From: Geodermatophilus amargosae
GTDB taxonomy: Bacteria; Actinomycetota; Actinomycetes; Mycobacteriales; Geodermatophilaceae
Length of the DNA stretch: 64,000 bases
Direction: 5' to 3'
Assembly: GCF_900116515.1 (NCBI RefSeq)
Contig: NZ_FPBA01000002.1
Location: 186,001 to 250,000 of the forward strand
The position numbers were made by a program, and so were the translations under genes. Shown piece by piece: positions 34,288 through 44,713 of this stretch. The notes below the pieces were generated by a model. The model searched no databases. It saw nothing but the letters and a program-made list of their open reading frames with translations, and was not told the origin of the DNA. Every line of letters begins with the position of its first letter. The stretch's first letter is position 1.

Positions 34288-36486
34288 GAGGCGCTGCGAC
34301 AGCGTCCGCAGCAGCTCCTGCGCCGCCTCGGCGATGACCGTGCCCGGCGGGAACACCGCGGCCGCGCCCATCTCCTTGAGCGTCGGGACGTCGTCGGGCG
34401 GGATGACGCCGCCCACCACGACCAGGACGTCGTCGGCACCGAGCTCGGCCAGCGCGTCGCGCAGCGCGGGCACCAGCGTGAGGTGGCCGGCGGCCAGCGA
34501 CGAGACGCCGACGACGTGCACGTCAGCCTCGACCGCCTGCCGAGCGACCTCCTCCGGCGTCTGGAACAGCGGGCCGACGTCGACGTCGAAGCCGAGGTCG
34601 GCGAACGCGGTGGCGATGACCTTCTGCCCGCGGTCGTGGCCGTCCTGGCCCATCTTGGCGACCAGGATCCGGGGACGCCGTCCCTCGGCGTCGGCGAACG
34701 CCTCGGTCAGGCGGCGGGTCTCCTCCACCGGCCCGGAGCGGCCGGCCTCGTCGCGGTACACACCGGAGATGGTGCGCACCTGGCCGGCGTGCCGCCCGTA
34801 GACCTCCTCCAGCGCGTCGGAGATCTCCCCGACGGTCGCCTTCGCCCGCGCGGCGTCGACGGCGAGCTTGAGCAGGTTGGAGTCCAGCGAGCGGTCCCGC
34901 CGCCCCTCGGCCGCGGCGCGGGCGGCATCGGTGAGCCGGCGCAGGGCGTCGGTCACCGCCCCGGGGTCCCGGGACGCCCGCAGCTCCTCCAGGCGCGCCT
35001 TCTGCTGGGCCAGCACGTCGGCGTTGTCGACGCGCAGCACCTCGATCGCCTCGTCGGCCTCGACCCGGTACTTGTTGACGCCGATCACCGGCTGGCGGCC
35101 GGAGTCGATGCGCGCCTGGGTGCGGGCGGCGGCCTCCTCGATGCGCAGCTTCGGGATGCCGTCGTCGATGGCCTGCGCCATGCCGCCGTGCTCGGCGACC
35201 TCCTGGATGTGCGCCCAGGCGCGGCGGGCCAGGTCGTAGGTGAGCTTCTCGACGTACGCCGAGCCGCCCCACGGGTCGATCACCCGCGTGGTCCCGGACT
35301 CCTGCTGCAGCAGCAGCTGGGTGTTGCGGGCGATCCGCGCGGAGAAGTCGGTGGGCAGCGCCAGCGCCTCGTCGAGGGCGTTGGTGTGCAGCGACTGGGT
35401 GTGCCCCTGGGTGGCGGCCATGGCCTCCAGGCAGGTGCGGACGACGTTGTTGTAGACGTCCTGCGCGGTGAGCGACCAGCCCGAGGTCTGCGAGTGGGTG
35501 CGCAGCGACAGCGACTTCGGGTCCTGCGCGCCGGCCTCCTTCACGAGCTTCGCCCACAGCAACCGCCCGGCGCGCAGCTTGGCGACCTCCATGAAGAAGT
35601 TCATGCCGATGGCCCAGAAGAAGGAGAGCCGCGGCGCGAACGCGTCGACGTCCATCCCGGCGTCCTTGCCGGCCTCCAGGTACTCGACGCCGTCGGCCAG
35701 CGTGTACGCCAGCTCCAGGTCGGCCGTCGCCCCGGCCTCCTGGATGTGGTAACCGGAGATGGAGATCGAGTTGTAGCGGGGCATCCGCGCCGAGCTGAAG
35801 GCGAAGATGTCGCTGATGATCTGCATCGAGGGCTTCGGCGGGTAGATGTAGGTGTTGCGGACCATGAACTCCTTGAGGATGTCGTTCTGGATGGTCCCCG
35901 TGAGCTGGTCCGGCTTCACCCCCTGCTCCTCGGCCGCGAGGACGTAGAGCGCCAGCACGGGCAGCACCGCGCCGTTCATGGTCATCGAGACGCTCATCCG
36001 GTCCAGCGGGATGCCGTCGAAGAGCTGCCGCATGTCCAGGATCGAGTCGATCGCCACCCCGGCCATGCCGACGTCGCCGACCACGCGCGGGTGGTCGGAG
36101 TCGTAGCCGCGGTGGGTGGGCAGGTCGAAGGCGACCGACAGCCCCTTCTGGCCGGCGGCGAGGTTGCGCCGGTAGAACGCGTTGGACTCCGCCGCGGTGG
36201 AGAAGCCCGCGTACTGGCGGACCGTCCACGGCTGGGTCGTGTACATCGTCGGGTAGGGCCCGCGCAGGTAGGGCGGCAGACCCGGGTAGGTCTGCAGGAA
36301 GTCCAGCCCGGCGAGGTCGGCCGGCGTGGCGAGGGGTGGGACGGCGATGCCCTCGGGGGTCTCCCAGGTCGCCTCCTCGACCCCGCGCCCGGTCGTCTCC
36401 TCGAACGCCTTGGCCCAGTCGTCGGCCGTCGTCCGTGCGGCCGGGCGGCCCAGCTCGACGCCGCCGAAGTCGGGGATCCCGCTCAT
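34279..36486 (-). CDS. mutB: Methylmalonyl-CoA mutase large subunit
   Basis: Adenosylcobalamin-dependent subunit that interconverts (R)-methylmalonyl-CoA and succinyl-CoA. The 735-residue product is complete. The N-terminal TIM barrel contains [18 protein letters not shown] and [14 protein letters not shown]; the C-terminal B12 domain has GQDGHDRG (the DxHxxG motif whose His coordinates cobalt), VSSLAAGH and [13 protein letters not shown] 36486 overlaps the mutA stop (ATGA). Upstream residues in the same open frame lie inside mutA and are not used. Its stop is embedded in the first unit of the tandem repeat that leads to meaB. Confidence 0.96.
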   Translation of the reverse strand: MSGIPDFGGVELGRPAARTTADDWAKAFEETTGRGVEEATWETPEGIAVPPLATPADLAGLDFLQTYPGLPPYLRGPYPTMYTTQPWTVRQYAGFSTAAESNAFYRRNLAAGQKGLSVAFDLPTHRGYDSDHPRVVGDVGMAGVAIDSILDMRQLFDGIPLDRMSVSMTMNGAVLPVLALYVLAAEEQGVKPDQLTGTIQNDILKEFMVRNTYIYPPKPSMQIISDIFAFSSARMPRYNSISISGYHIQEAGATADLELAYTLADGVEYLEAGKDAGMDVDAFAPRLSFFWAIGMNFFMEVAKLRAGRLLWAKLVKEAGAQDPKSLSLRTHSQTSGWSLTAQDVYNNVVRTCLEAMAATQGHTQSLHTNALDEALALPTDFSARIARNTQLLLQQESGTTRVIDPWGGSAYVEKLTYDLARRAWAHIQEVAEHGGMAQAIDDGIPKLRIEEAAARTQARIDSGRQPVIGVNKYRVEADEAIEVLRVDNADVLAQQKARLEELRASRDPGAVTDALRRLTDAARAAAEGRRDRSLDSNLLKLAVDAARAKATVGEISDALEEVYGRHAGQVRTISGVYRDEAGRSGPVEETRRLTEAFADAEGRRPRILVAKMGQDGHDRGQKVIATAFADLGFDVDVGPLFQTPEEVARQAVEADVHVVGVSSLAAGHLTLVPALRDALAELGADDVLVVVGGVIPPDDVPTLKEMGAAAVFPPGTVIAEAAQELLRTLSQRLGH

Positions 36487-38432
36487 GCCCGCTCCTCCTC
36501 CGAGGAAGCGGCAGGAATGGCCGTTCCTGCCGTCACGCCGAGTTGGTCGTGCACCGTCCGGAGCACCTCGAGCGCGTCGCACCCGGCGTACACGTACCCG
36601 TCGACGCCGTCCACACTCGGCGACGGCTTCCCGGCCAGCCAGACGTGCTCGGCGCCCGCCGTCCGCAGCTCCGCGGCCAGCGCGGCCGCCGACTCCGCGT
36701 AGTCGCGGTCGGTGCCGCAGATGCAGGCCACCGTCGTCCCGGCGTCGGCGAACCCGGTGGCACCGTCGCCGGCCGGGGTGGCCACCCCGCCGGCCTGGAA
36801 CAGGTTGCCGGCGAACGAGGCCCGCGCGGTGTGCCGGGCGACCGGGCCGAGGGTCGCCAGGTACACCTGCGGCCGCTCCCCGGCGGCGTCGGCGCGGTCG
36901 CGCAGCGCCTCGTACTCCTGCGCGGCCCGGACGCGCGGCAGCCCGCCGGTGGGGTGCGCGTCACCTGCGGTCGACCACCGCGTACCCGGGGAGACGGCCG
37001 GCTGCCGGGCGGGCAGCCTCTCGGCCAGGTTGGGGAACTCGCTGACGCCGGTGATCGCGTCGGTGCGCGTCGCCAGCCGCTGCGCGCGGGCGTCCCAGGC
37101 GGCGGCCAGGCGGTCCCGCACCAGCCCGGACGACAGCGCCGCGGCCAGCCCACCGGCCCGCTCGATCTCGGTGAACCACGTCCACGCGGCCTGCGCGAGG
37201 TCCTCGGTCAGCGACTCGACGTACCAGGAGCCGCCGGCCGGGTCCAGGACGCGGGCGAGGTGCCCCTCCTCGACCAGCAGGCTCTGGGTGTTGCGCGCGA
37301 TCCGGCGGGAGAACGCGTCGGGCAGGCCCAGCGCGGCGTCGAAGGGCTGCACGGTGACGACGTCGGCACCACCCACGCCCGCGGCGAAGCAGGCCACCGT
37401 GGTGCGCAGCATGTTCACCCACGGGTCGCGCCTGGTGGTCATCACCGACGACGTCACCGCGTGCTGGCGCTGGGCACGGGCGTCGGGGGAGGCACCGCTG
37501 ACCTCGCCGACCCGGTCCCACAGCCGGCGGGCGGCGCGCAGCGCGGCGATCGTCGTGAACTGGTCGGCGCTCGCCGAGTAGCGGAACTCCAGTGCGGTGA
37601 ACGCCTCGTCGACCGACAGCCCGCCGTCGGTGAGCGCGCGCAGGTAGGCCACCCCGGCGGCCAGGGAGCAGCCCAGCTCCTCGACCGCGGTGGCGCCGGC
37701 GTCGGCGTACACGGTGGCGTCCACGACGACGGTGCGCCAGCCCGTCGGGGTCCGCCGCGCGACGTCGGCCAGTCGGGAGAGGTCCTGCTCCTCCCCCGAG
37801 GCGGCGTGCACGCCCAGCGGGTCCAGGCCGAGCGAGCCGCCCGGTGCGAGGTCGGTGCGGTCGCCGGCCAGCGCCAGGAGGGCCTCGGCGGCCGGGAGCC
37901 CGCCGGAGACGGCGACCGGCGCGAGGTCGAGGTAGACGTCGGCGAGCACGTCGGGCAGCGACTCCACCGGCACCGCGCCCTCGCCGAGAACCAGCCACAG
38001 GGAGGTGACGCCGTTCTCCAGGTCGGCCGCGATCGCCTCGCGTGTCGCGGCGACGTCGGGGTGCGCGTGCCGCTGCCGGACGTCCCAGCCGGCCGGCACA
38101 CCGCTGTCCGGAGCGGCACCCGCACGGGCGCCGCGCACGAACGGCGGCAGCCCGGGCACACCGACGGCCGCGGGCAGGTCGCCGGCGTCCTCGGCGGTGT
38201 AGAGCGGCGAGACGTCGACGCCGGTGGCCACCGTACGGCGCAGGGCGTCCTCGACCGGGTCGGGCAGCTCCTCGCGGCCGGCCTTCCGCAGGACGCCGGC
38301 CACCAGCTCGCGCCACCGGTCGCGGTCGACGGGCGCGAAGCCGCCGGCCAGCGTCAGCTGCTCGGGGACGGCGTGCTCCGCAGGGACCTCGTCGTCGCCG
38401 GGCGTGGCGGTGTCGGTGTTGGTGGCGCTCAC
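36483..38432 (-). CDS. mutA: Methylmalonyl-CoA mutase small subunit
   Basis: Non-catalytic partner of MutB, 649 residues. It keeps the barrel-like N-terminal region ([36 protein letters not shown]) and a degenerate B12-type C-terminal domain: the DxHxxG motif is absent, with GTDRDYAES in that area, as expected for this subunit. GTG 38432 follows GAGGAGG. The gene overlaps mutB by 4 bp. No epimerase gene for methylmalonyl-CoA is seen in the window. Confidence 0.93.
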   Translation of the reverse strand: MSATNTDTATPGDDEVPAEHAVPEQLTLAGGFAPVDRDRWRELVAGVLRKAGREELPDPVEDALRRTVATGVDVSPLYTAEDAGDLPAAVGVPGLPPFVRGARAGAAPDSGVPAGWDVRQRHAHPDVAATREAIAADLENGVTSLWLVLGEGAVPVESLPDVLADVYLDLAPVAVSGGLPAAEALLALAGDRTDLAPGGSLGLDPLGVHAASGEEQDLSRLADVARRTPTGWRTVVVDATVYADAGATAVEELGCSLAAGVAYLRALTDGGLSVDEAFTALEFRYSASADQFTTIAALRAARRLWDRVGEVSGASPDARAQRQHAVTSSVMTTRRDPWVNMLRTTVACFAAGVGGADVVTVQPFDAALGLPDAFSRRIARNTQSLLVEEGHLARVLDPAGGSWYVESLTEDLAQAAWTWFTEIERAGGLAAALSSGLVRDRLAAAWDARAQRLATRTDAITGVSEFPNLAERLPARQPAVSPGTRWSTAGDAHPTGGLPRVRAAQEYEALRDRADAAGERPQVYLATLGPVARHTARASFAGNLFQAGGVATPAGDGATGFADAGTTVACICGTDRDYAESAAALAAELRTAGAEHVWLAGKPSPSVDGVDGYVYAGCDALEVLRTVHDQLGVTAGTAIPAASSEEERA

Positions 38433-38537
38433 GAGCCCTCCTCACTGGCGCTCGTCGGCCGCGTTCGCGGCGCTGCTGTGCCCACCCGTTCGCTCGCAGG
38501 CTCGCTCACCGTGGACTCCTCCCGGTCGAGGAACGTT

Positions 38538-39797
38538 CTACCGTCGCTCTCCCTGCCGCGGACGCGCGGGGTGGCCCGCGGCGGGCGCACCGGCGGCGGG
38601 CGCGGAGGTGCCGGCGTCGGCGGCCAGCGCCTGCAGGGCGGTGCGCACCATCAGCCGGACGCCGACGCCGATGGCCCGCTCGTCGACGTCGAAGGTGCCG
38701 CGGTGCAGGTCGAGCGGGGGGCCGCCGCCGTGCGTGCCCAGGCGCGCCAGCGCGATCGGCAGGACGTCGGCGAACCAGCCGAAGTCCTCCCCGCCCATGC
38801 TCTGCGGCGACTGCCGGACGTTCTCGCTGCCCACCGTCTGCAGCGCCGCAGTGCGCATCAGCGCCACGGCCCGCGGGTCGTTGACCACCGGCGGGACGCC
38901 CGGCACGTACTCGACCTCGACGCCGGCGCCGGTGGGCGCCACGACCTGCTCGACCAGCCGGCGCAGCAGGTCCTCGGCGCGCTTCCACTCGTCGCGGTCG
39001 AGCACCCGCACGGTGCCGCGCAGGGTGCCCCGCTGCGGGATGGCGTTGGCCGCGACGCCGGCGTTGACCGCGCCCCACACCAGCGAGAACCCGGCCCGCG
39101 GGTCGACCTGCCGCGACAGCAGGCCGGGCAACCCGGTGACCAGACGGCCCAGCGCGTCGACCAGGTCGACGGTCAGCTGCGGGCGGGCGGTGTGCCCGCC
39201 GGGGCCGGTGAGCGTGACGTCGATGCGGTCGCAGGCCGCGGTGATCGAGCCGGTGCGCAGGCCGACCGTGCCCACCGGGATCGCCGGGTCGCAGTGCAGC
39301 GCGAACGCCCGCGACGCGCCGTCGAGGACACCGGCCGCCAGCACGTGCGTGGCGCCGCCGGGGACGGTCTCCTCGGCAGGCTGGAACACGCAGCGCACGG
39401 TGCCGGGCAGGTCGTCCATGCCGGCCAGCGCCAGCACCGAGCCGAGCGCGACGGTGGTGTGCACGTCGTGGCCGCAGGCGTGGCACATGCCCTCGCGGGT
39501 GGACGCGTACGGGACGTCCTTGAGGTCGGCCAGCGGGAGGGCGTCGATGTCGGCGCGCAGCACCACGGTCGGCGACCCGGAACCGACCTCCACCACCAGC
39601 CCGGTGCCGCTGGGCAGCCGGTGCGGCACGAGCCCGGCCCCGGTGAGCCGCTGCTCGAGGTACGCCGTCGTCTCGACCTCGGCGTAGGCCAGCTCGGGGT
39701 GCCTGTGCAGGTGGCGGCGGACGTCGACCAGCTCGGGGAGGTGCTCGTCGACCCAGGCGTCGAGCCCGGCGGCCAGCTCCTCGGGGGTCCGCGTCAT
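38538..39797 (-). CDS. M20 family amidohydrolase (AmiA1/AmiB1-like)
   Basis: Metal-dependent amidohydrolase of peptidase family M20, 419 residues. Conserved parts are DVRRHLHRHPELAYAEVET, VVLRADIDALPL, MCHACGHDVHTTVALG with metal-binding Cys and His, FQPAEETVPGGA, the lid-domain TLTGPGGHTARP, and SMGGEDFGWF. Such enzymes cleave N-acyl amino acids or similar amides; the substrate is not predictable. ATG 39797 overlaps the stop of the YbdK-like gene (ATGA). Homologues lie near lpdA and PNP in M. tuberculosis (amiA1/amiB1). The C-terminal 25 residues are Ala/Pro-rich. Confidence 0.9.
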   Translation of the reverse strand: MTRTPEELAAGLDAWVDEHLPELVDVRRHLHRHPELAYAEVETTAYLEQRLTGAGLVPHRLPSGTGLVVEVGSGSPTVVLRADIDALPLADLKDVPYASTREGMCHACGHDVHTTVALGSVLALAGMDDLPGTVRCVFQPAEETVPGGATHVLAAGVLDGASRAFALHCDPAIPVGTVGLRTGSITAACDRIDVTLTGPGGHTARPQLTVDLVDALGRLVTGLPGLLSRQVDPRAGFSLVWGAVNAGVAANAIPQRGTLRGTVRVLDRDEWKRAEDLLRRLVEQVVAPTGAGVEVEYVPGVPPVVNDPRAVALMRTAALQTVGSENVRQSPQSMGGEDFGWFADVLPIALARLGTHGGGPPLDLHRGTFDVDERAIGVGVRLMVRTALQALAADAGTSAPAAGAPAAGHPARPRQGERR

Positions 39798-41020
39798 GCG
39801 GCGTGCCCGCCGGCACACGCCGCCGGGCCGGGGACGGGACCATCGTGAGCGGAGGCGGGGCCATCGGGGCCGGCGGCCGGCCCGGAGGTGGGGAGGCCGT
39901 CGCGCAACTCGGCCAGGAGCGAGTCGACGACGGCGCGCAGGTCGCCGCCGGACTCCAGCGCCGCGGCGCGTTGCCGCTGGTAGGAGGCGCCGACGGCGAG
40001 CACGCGCTCCACCCCGGCGAGCTCCGCCTCGCAGCCCAGCCGCCTCGCCGTCGGCGTGAGGTCCTCGGCGAGGTCGAGCAGCGCCTGCCGCACCGGCCGC
40101 ACGGTGCCCTTCTCGTCGACGACGACGTCGGCGTCCAGGCCGTAGCGGGCGGCCCGCCACTTGTTCTCCCGCAGGATCCAGCTCGGCGGGGTGGGCAGCG
40201 TGTAGCCGCGGTCGAGCTGGGTGTCGAACTGCTCGACCAGGCACTGCGAGAAGGCGGCGACGACGCCGATCTCGTCGAGGGTGGGCAGGCCGTCGCAGAT
40301 CCGCAGCTCCACGGTGCCGAAGCCCGGGTGCGGGCGGATGTCCCACCACACCTCGCGCACGCTCTCGATGGCGCCGGTGGAGATCAGCGTCTCCATGTAG
40401 GTCTCGAAGCCGGCCCAGTCGGGCAGCTGGATCGGCAGCCCCGCCGTCGGCATGGCCTCGAAGACCTTGCTGCGCGCCGAGGCCAGCCCGGTGTCGCAGC
40501 CGACCCAGAACGGCGAGGACGCCGACAGCGCCAGGAAGTGCGGCACGTACTGGGTGAGCGCGTTGACGATCGGCATCGCCTTGTCCGGCGAGCGGACACC
40601 GACGTGCACGTGGACGCCGAAGATCTGCAGCCGCCGGGCCAGCCACTGCATCCGCTCGACCAGCTGCAGGTAGCGCTCCTTGGGCGAGATCAGCTGCGTC
40701 TGCCAGTCGGTGAACGGGTGGGTGCCGGCGCACAGCAGGCCCAGGCCGCGGCGGTCGGCGGCGGCGGCCACCTCGGCGACCGTGCCGGCGAGGTCGGCGG
40801 TGGCCTCCTCGACGGTCGTGCACACGCCGGTGATGACCTCGACGGTCGACTGCAGCAGCTCGTGCTTGGCCTTCGGGTGCTCCGCGGCGCCGTCGGGACG
40901 CATCTCCTCGAGGATCTCGATCGCGCCGGGGCTCAGCTCCCGCGTCTCGCGGTCGACGAGCTGCAGCTCCCACTCCACGCCCAGGCTGGAGCGCTCGGAG
41001 GAGGAGAAGGGGATCTGCAC
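39794..41020 (-). CDS. ybdK: YbdK-type carboxylate-amine ligase (glutamate-cysteine ligase 2 family)
   Basis: ATP-dependent ligase of the GCS2/YbdK family, with weak glutamate-cysteine ligase activity in E. coli YbdK; its natural product is uncertain. The 408-residue product shows LGVEWELQLVD at the N-terminus, CAGTHPFTDWQ, FGVHVHVGV and RICDGLPTLDE. After about residue 375 the sequence turns into a Gly/Pro/Ala tail. GTG 41020 is 7 nt behind TATCCT, the best -10 box on this strand for the operon ybdK-M20-mutA-mutB-meaB. The 105 bp between the M20 gene and mutA show no TANNNT-plus-start arrangement. Confidence 0.87.
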   Translation of the reverse strand: MQIPFSSSERSSLGVEWELQLVDRETRELSPGAIEILEEMRPDGAAEHPKAKHELLQSTVEVITGVCTTVEEATADLAGTVAEVAAAADRRGLGLLCAGTHPFTDWQTQLISPKERYLQLVERMQWLARRLQIFGVHVHVGVRSPDKAMPIVNALTQYVPHFLALSASSPFWVGCDTGLASARSKVFEAMPTAGLPIQLPDWAGFETYMETLISTGAIESVREVWWDIRPHPGFGTVELRICDGLPTLDEIGVVAAFSQCLVEQFDTQLDRGYTLPTPPSWILRENKWRAARYGLDADVVVDEKGTVRPVRQALLDLAEDLTPTARRLGCEAELAGVERVLAVGASYQRQRAAALESGGDLRAVVDSLLAELRDGLPTSGPAAGPDGPASAHDGPVPGPAACAGGHAA

Positions 41021-41033
41021 GCTGTCGAGGATA
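41021..41033 (-). promoter_or_regulatory. -10 box of leaderless ybdK-like gene
   Basis: TATCCT (minus strand, 41033-41028), 7 nt, then GTG 41020. Confidence 0.55.
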
Positions 41034-41080
41034 GGGAGATCGCGCGCTCCCCACCCCTCAGAGCGACACCGTCCACCCGT

Positions 41081-42604
41081 TCAGGCCGCGGCGTACTCCG
41101 GCGCCTCGCTGGCGGGCCGGCCCAGCAGCGCGGCGGCCGGTGCCCGGTCCAGCACGGCGGCGACCGCGCGGGGGCCGTAGAGGTCGGGGTGCACGCGCAC
41201 GCAGCAGAGGTCGCGGCCGATCACCGAGATGCCGCGGCCGTCGTCGGTGGGCACCACGGCCTCGACCCGTGACCAGGGGATGCCGTGCACGTCGCCGTCG
41301 GCGTCGGCGTGGGCGAGGCCCTCGTCGGAGACGACCAGTGCCACGCGCGCCGACGCGTCGAGCAGCCGGCGGACCAGCGGCGGGCGGAACAGCGTGCCCT
41401 CCGGCAGCTCCGGGAGGGTGCCGCACAGCGGACGGCGGGCGACGCCGGCCGGGCCGTCCCAGGGCGCGGTGTCGGGGACGGCGAGCACGGCGGTCGGCTC
41501 GGCGCGGCGCAGCGCCGCGGTGACCTGCTCGGGCGTGACCGCGCGCCAGGCAGCGAGGGTGTCGGCGGCCGGGCGGAACGGCAGGCCGGTGGCCGCGCAG
41601 TAGGCCGCGTCGGCCAGCTGGGCGCCGACGGCGTCCTCGTCGTCGAGCTCGGCCTCGAGGCCGTCGACGGCGTGCGCGACCTCCTCGGGCGTCGGCCCGG
41701 CGGCGCACAGCTCGGCGAGGACGTCCCAGAGCAGGCCGGCCACCTCGGCGTCGTGACCGGTCCGGGCGTCGACGACGACGGCCACCTCGCGCCGGGCGGG
41801 GGCGAGGTCGAGGGTCAGCGAGTCGACGGCGTAGGACAGCCCGCGCTCGTGCCGGGCGCGCTCGCGCAGCCGCTCCTGCACGACGTCGGCCCCGATGGCC
41901 AGCGCGACGTCGGCGGGGACGTCACTGGCCAGCAGCAGCCCGACGCCGGGTGCGTCGGTGTGCGTCCAGACCGGCCCGTCCTGCGGGCGCGGGTGCGGCA
42001 CCGGGCGCACCGGGCGCGGCCCGTCGAGCAGCGGCAGCCGCAGCCCCTCCGGCAGCGGGCCGTGGCACCACAGCGCGGCGTTGGAGCGGACGAACCAGCG
42101 CGCCGCGTGCGCCCGGACGGTCTCCTCGTCCAGGTACTCCGCCCCCGGCCCGGCCGAGACGGTCAGCCCCGGCCCGGTCAGGCCGTAGCGGGCCGCCCAC
42201 AGCGCGCTGACCGTGGAGGAGCCGCTGCTGCAGCCCTCGGCCTGCAGGACGCCGGCCTCGGCGGCCATCCGCTCGGTGGGCAGGTCGGCCAGGGCGCGGC
42301 AGACACCCTCGAGGAACGCGCCGACGGCGGCCGGGCGGCCGGTGGCGAAGAAGGCGGTGCTGTCGACGTCGGTGACGGCGTTGCAGCGCAGGTGCGTGCG
42401 CGGCAGGGCGGCCATCGCCAGGTGCTCGACGAGGTGGGTCACCTCGATGGTCGCGAACGTCTCGTCGCGCAGACCCACGCCGAACACCAGCGCGGCCGTC
42501 GTCCGCTCCCGCCCGCCGGCGGTGAACACCGGGATGCCGTCGATCCGCGTCTGCTGCACCGCGCCATGGTCGGGGAGCGCGGGGCCGTCGTCCCCGGCCG
42601 ACAC
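41081..42604 (-). CDS. M16 peptidase-like protein with extra C-terminal PH-like domain
   Basis: A 507-residue protein. Residues 18-380 look like one M16 (insulinase-type) half: VTHLVEHLAM carries HxxEH at 57-61, the inverted zinc site, with Glu116 or Glu123 as possible third ligand. Further on, ERLRERARHERGLSYAV matches the conserved R/Y segment of the M16 C-domain. After about 400 comes a different module (ARVALVVSDEGLAHADAD...IPWSRVEAVVPTDDGRGISVIG) that resembles a bacterial PH-like beta domain. There is no signal peptide. The role is unknown and the fold assignment is from motif inspection only. The start is uncertain; GTG 42604 is the furthest possible. Confidence 0.6.
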   Translation of the reverse strand: MSAGDDGPALPDHGAVQQTRIDGIPVFTAGGRERTTAALVFGVGLRDETFATIEVTHLVEHLAMAALPRTHLRCNAVTDVDSTAFFATGRPAAVGAFLEGVCRALADLPTERMAAEAGVLQAEGCSSGSSTVSALWAARYGLTGPGLTVSAGPGAEYLDEETVRAHAARWFVRSNAALWCHGPLPEGLRLPLLDGPRPVRPVPHPRPQDGPVWTHTDAPGVGLLLASDVPADVALAIGADVVQERLRERARHERGLSYAVDSLTLDLAPARREVAVVVDARTGHDAEVAGLLWDVLAELCAAGPTPEEVAHAVDGLEAELDDEDAVGAQLADAAYCAATGLPFRPAADTLAAWRAVTPEQVTAALRRAEPTAVLAVPDTAPWDGPAGVARRPLCGTLPELPEGTLFRPPLVRRLLDASARVALVVSDEGLAHADADGDVHGIPWSRVEAVVPTDDGRGISVIGRDLCCVRVHPDLYGPRAVAAVLDRAPAAALLGRPASEAPEYAAA

Positions 42605-42632
42605 GCGGCCGGGGACGGCTGGGACGGGTGGG

Positions 42633-43832
42633 TCAGCGGCGGTCGAGCCCGAAGACCGAGATCGTGCCGTCGTCCTCGTTGCTGGTCAGGAACAGCTGCC
42701 GCTGGGGGACGGCGAGCAGCCCCTCCGGGGCGGCACCGGTGGGCAGCACCTGCAGCAGCTCCGGCGTGCGCTCGCGGCCGAGGTGTACACCAGCACGGCG
42801 TCGCCGCGCTCGGAGCCGATGAACGCGTACGTGGCGCCGCGGACGGGCGCCACCTCCGCGCCCTCGAACTCCGCCCCCTTGTCGTCGCTGTGGCTGTCGG
42901 GGTGGAGCCCGGCGTCGTCGAGGGCCCGCTCGGCCGAGCCGCCGGAGGAGAACAGCACCTGGCCCGAGGTCGAGAGGACCGTCCAGCCGCGGCCGCCGCT
43001 CGGCTCGGGGGCCAGGTCGCCCTCGTCGGCGGTCCCCAGGTGCCCGTCCCGCGTCCACTGCACGGCGTCAGGCTCCCGCGGCACCGTGAGCGGGTCGTCG
43101 AAGGCCACGACGTCGTCGTCCGCGGTGTCGGCGTCGGCCCGGGTGACGGTGCCGGCGGAGAACGAGCCGACGACCCGGCGCGACCGCAGGTCGACCAGCG
43201 CCACGGCGTGTCCTCCTGCAGGGTCACCGCGGCCACGTTGCGCCCGTCGACGTCGACGAACTCCGGCTCGGGGTCCCCGGGTACAGGGCGCCGGGCAGGC
43301 CGGTGAGCCCGACGCGGCCGACCGGCCAGTGCCCCGGCCGGCCCTGCAGCTCCACCACGGACAGGAACCCGGCGGGGGCCTGCGGCAGCCCGCCCTCGAC
43401 GCCGTCGACGACGAGCTCCTCGTCGCGCTGGTTCTCGATCGCGATCGCGGCGTACCGGCCGTCGGGGCTCAGCGCGATCGAGTCCGGCTGGCCGCCGAGG
43501 TCCCGGGTGGCGACGACGGTGCGGGTGCGCAGCTCGACGACGGACAGGTGCCCCGACGGCGTGGCGGAGGCCCCGTCGGTGGTGTCGACGACGACGAGGG
43601 CGTACCGGCCGTCGCGGGTCACGGTGACCGACGTCGGCTCGCCGTCGACCGGGACGGTGCCCAGCTGCCGCGGCTGCGCGGGGCGGGAGAGGTCGACCAG
43701 GCCCACCTCGCCGGCCGCCGAGTCGGTGTGGAGCACGGTGCGGCCGTCGGGGGTCACCGCGAGGATCTCCGCCACCTCGCCGGCGACGGCGAACGTCGCC
43801 ACCGGGGTGAACAGCGGGATCTGCCGGCTGCC
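42633..43832 (-). pseudogene. Broken beta-propeller protein, phytase/esterase-like
   Basis: Four segments in successive frames form one propeller protein: VATFAVAGEVAEILAVTPDG to LTGLPGALYPG; DPEPEFVDVDGRNVAAVTLQED; AVALVDLRSRRVVGSFSAG to DAVLVYT; and GRERTPELLQVLP to FLTSNEDDGTISVFGLDRR. Each change is explained by one missing base, near 43273-43279, 43207-43212 and 42779-42785. Three losses return to the first frame. The sequence resembles proteins annotated as having esterase-like activity of phytase. No signal peptide or usable start remains upstream because the PNP gene begins at 43913, and the C-terminal half expected for the family is missing. Confidence 0.8.
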
Positions 43833-43900
43833 GGCGAACGGCCGGCGGTCCCCCGGTGGCCGGACGGCGGCGCCCGGGCGAGGGCGCCGCCGCGCTGGGT

Positions 43901-43912
43901 TAGCGTCGTCGG
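43901..43912 (+). promoter_or_regulatory. -10 box of leaderless PNP gene
   Basis: TAGCGT at 43901-43906, 6 nt, then GTG 43913. Confidence 0.6.
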
Positions 43913-44713
43913 GTGAGCGCACCCGATCCCGCGGCCACCGCCGCCGCAGCAGCCGCCGACCTGACCGCAGCCCTCGGCGGGGGCCACGACGTCGCCGTCG
44001 TCATGGGCTCGGGATGGGCGCCCGCCGCCGACGCCTTCGGCGAGCCCGCGGCCTCCGTCGGCATCGGTGACCTGCCCGGCTTCGCCGCCCCGACGGCGGT
44101 GGGCCACGGCGGCCAGGTGCGGTCGGTGCGCGCCGGCGACCGGAAGGTGCTGCTCTTCCTCGGCCGCACCCACCTTTACGAGGGCCGCGGCGTCGAGCCG
44201 GTCGTGCACGGCATCCGCACCGCCGCCGCGGCCGGCGTGCGCACCGTCGTGCTCACCAACGCCGCCGGCGGGCTGGCGCCCGCGCACCGCGTCGGCCAGG
44301 CGGTGCTGATCGGCGACCACCTCAACCTCACCGCCCGCTCCCCGCTGGTCGGAGCGACGTTCGTCGACCTCACCGACCTCTACTCCGCGCGGCTGCGCGA
44401 GCTGGCCCGGTCGATCGAGCCGGACCTGTCCGAGGGCGTCTACGCCGCACTGCCCGGCCCGCACTACGAGACGCCCGCCGAGATCCGCATGCTGCGCACC
44501 CTCGGCGCCGACCTCGTGGGCATGTCCACGGCGCTCGAGGCGATCGCCGCCCGCGCCGCCGGCATGGAGGTGCTGGGCATGTCGATGGTCACCAACGCCG
44601 CGGCCGGCATCACCGGCGAGAAGCTCGACCACGAGGAGGTGCTCGCCGCGGGGAAGGCAGCGGCGGGCCGGCTCGGGGAGTTCCTCGTCGAGTTCATCGG
44701 CCGGCTGCCGTGA
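43913..44713 (+). CDS. punA: Purine-nucleoside phosphorylase (trimeric class)
   Basis: Splits purine nucleosides with phosphate to base and (deoxy)ribose 1-phosphate. The 266-residue product has VVMGSGWAP (phosphate site), [38 protein letters not shown] with the purine-binding Glu, [13 protein letters not shown] and MVTNAAAGI with the base-contacting Asn. The ribose 1-phosphate would need a phosphomutase, and one is two genes downstream in the same operon. The gene overlaps the epimerase by 4 bp (GTGA at 44710). Confidence 0.94.
   Translation: MSAPDPAATAAAAAADLTAALGGGHDVAVVMGSGWAPAADAFGEPAASVGIGDLPGFAAPTAVGHGGQVRSVRAGDRKVLLFLGRTHLYEGRGVEPVVHGIRTAAAAGVRTVVLTNAAGGLAPAHRVGQAVLIGDHLNLTARSPLVGATFVDLTDLYSARLRELARSIEPDLSEGVYAALPGPHYETPAEIRMLRTLGADLVGMSTALEAIAARAAGMEVLGMSMVTNAAAGITGEKLDHEEVLAAGKAAAGRLGEFLVEFIGRLP

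Noticed and set aside
33052..36702. 1216-residue plus-strand frame across meaB and mutB
   Set aside because: Antisense to two clear enzymes; it contains the tandem repeat read as CTSVA but no real domain.
38433..38537. Cobalamin riboswitch before mutA
   Set aside because: The 105-bp gap has no recognisable B12-box and is too short for a full B12 riboswitch.
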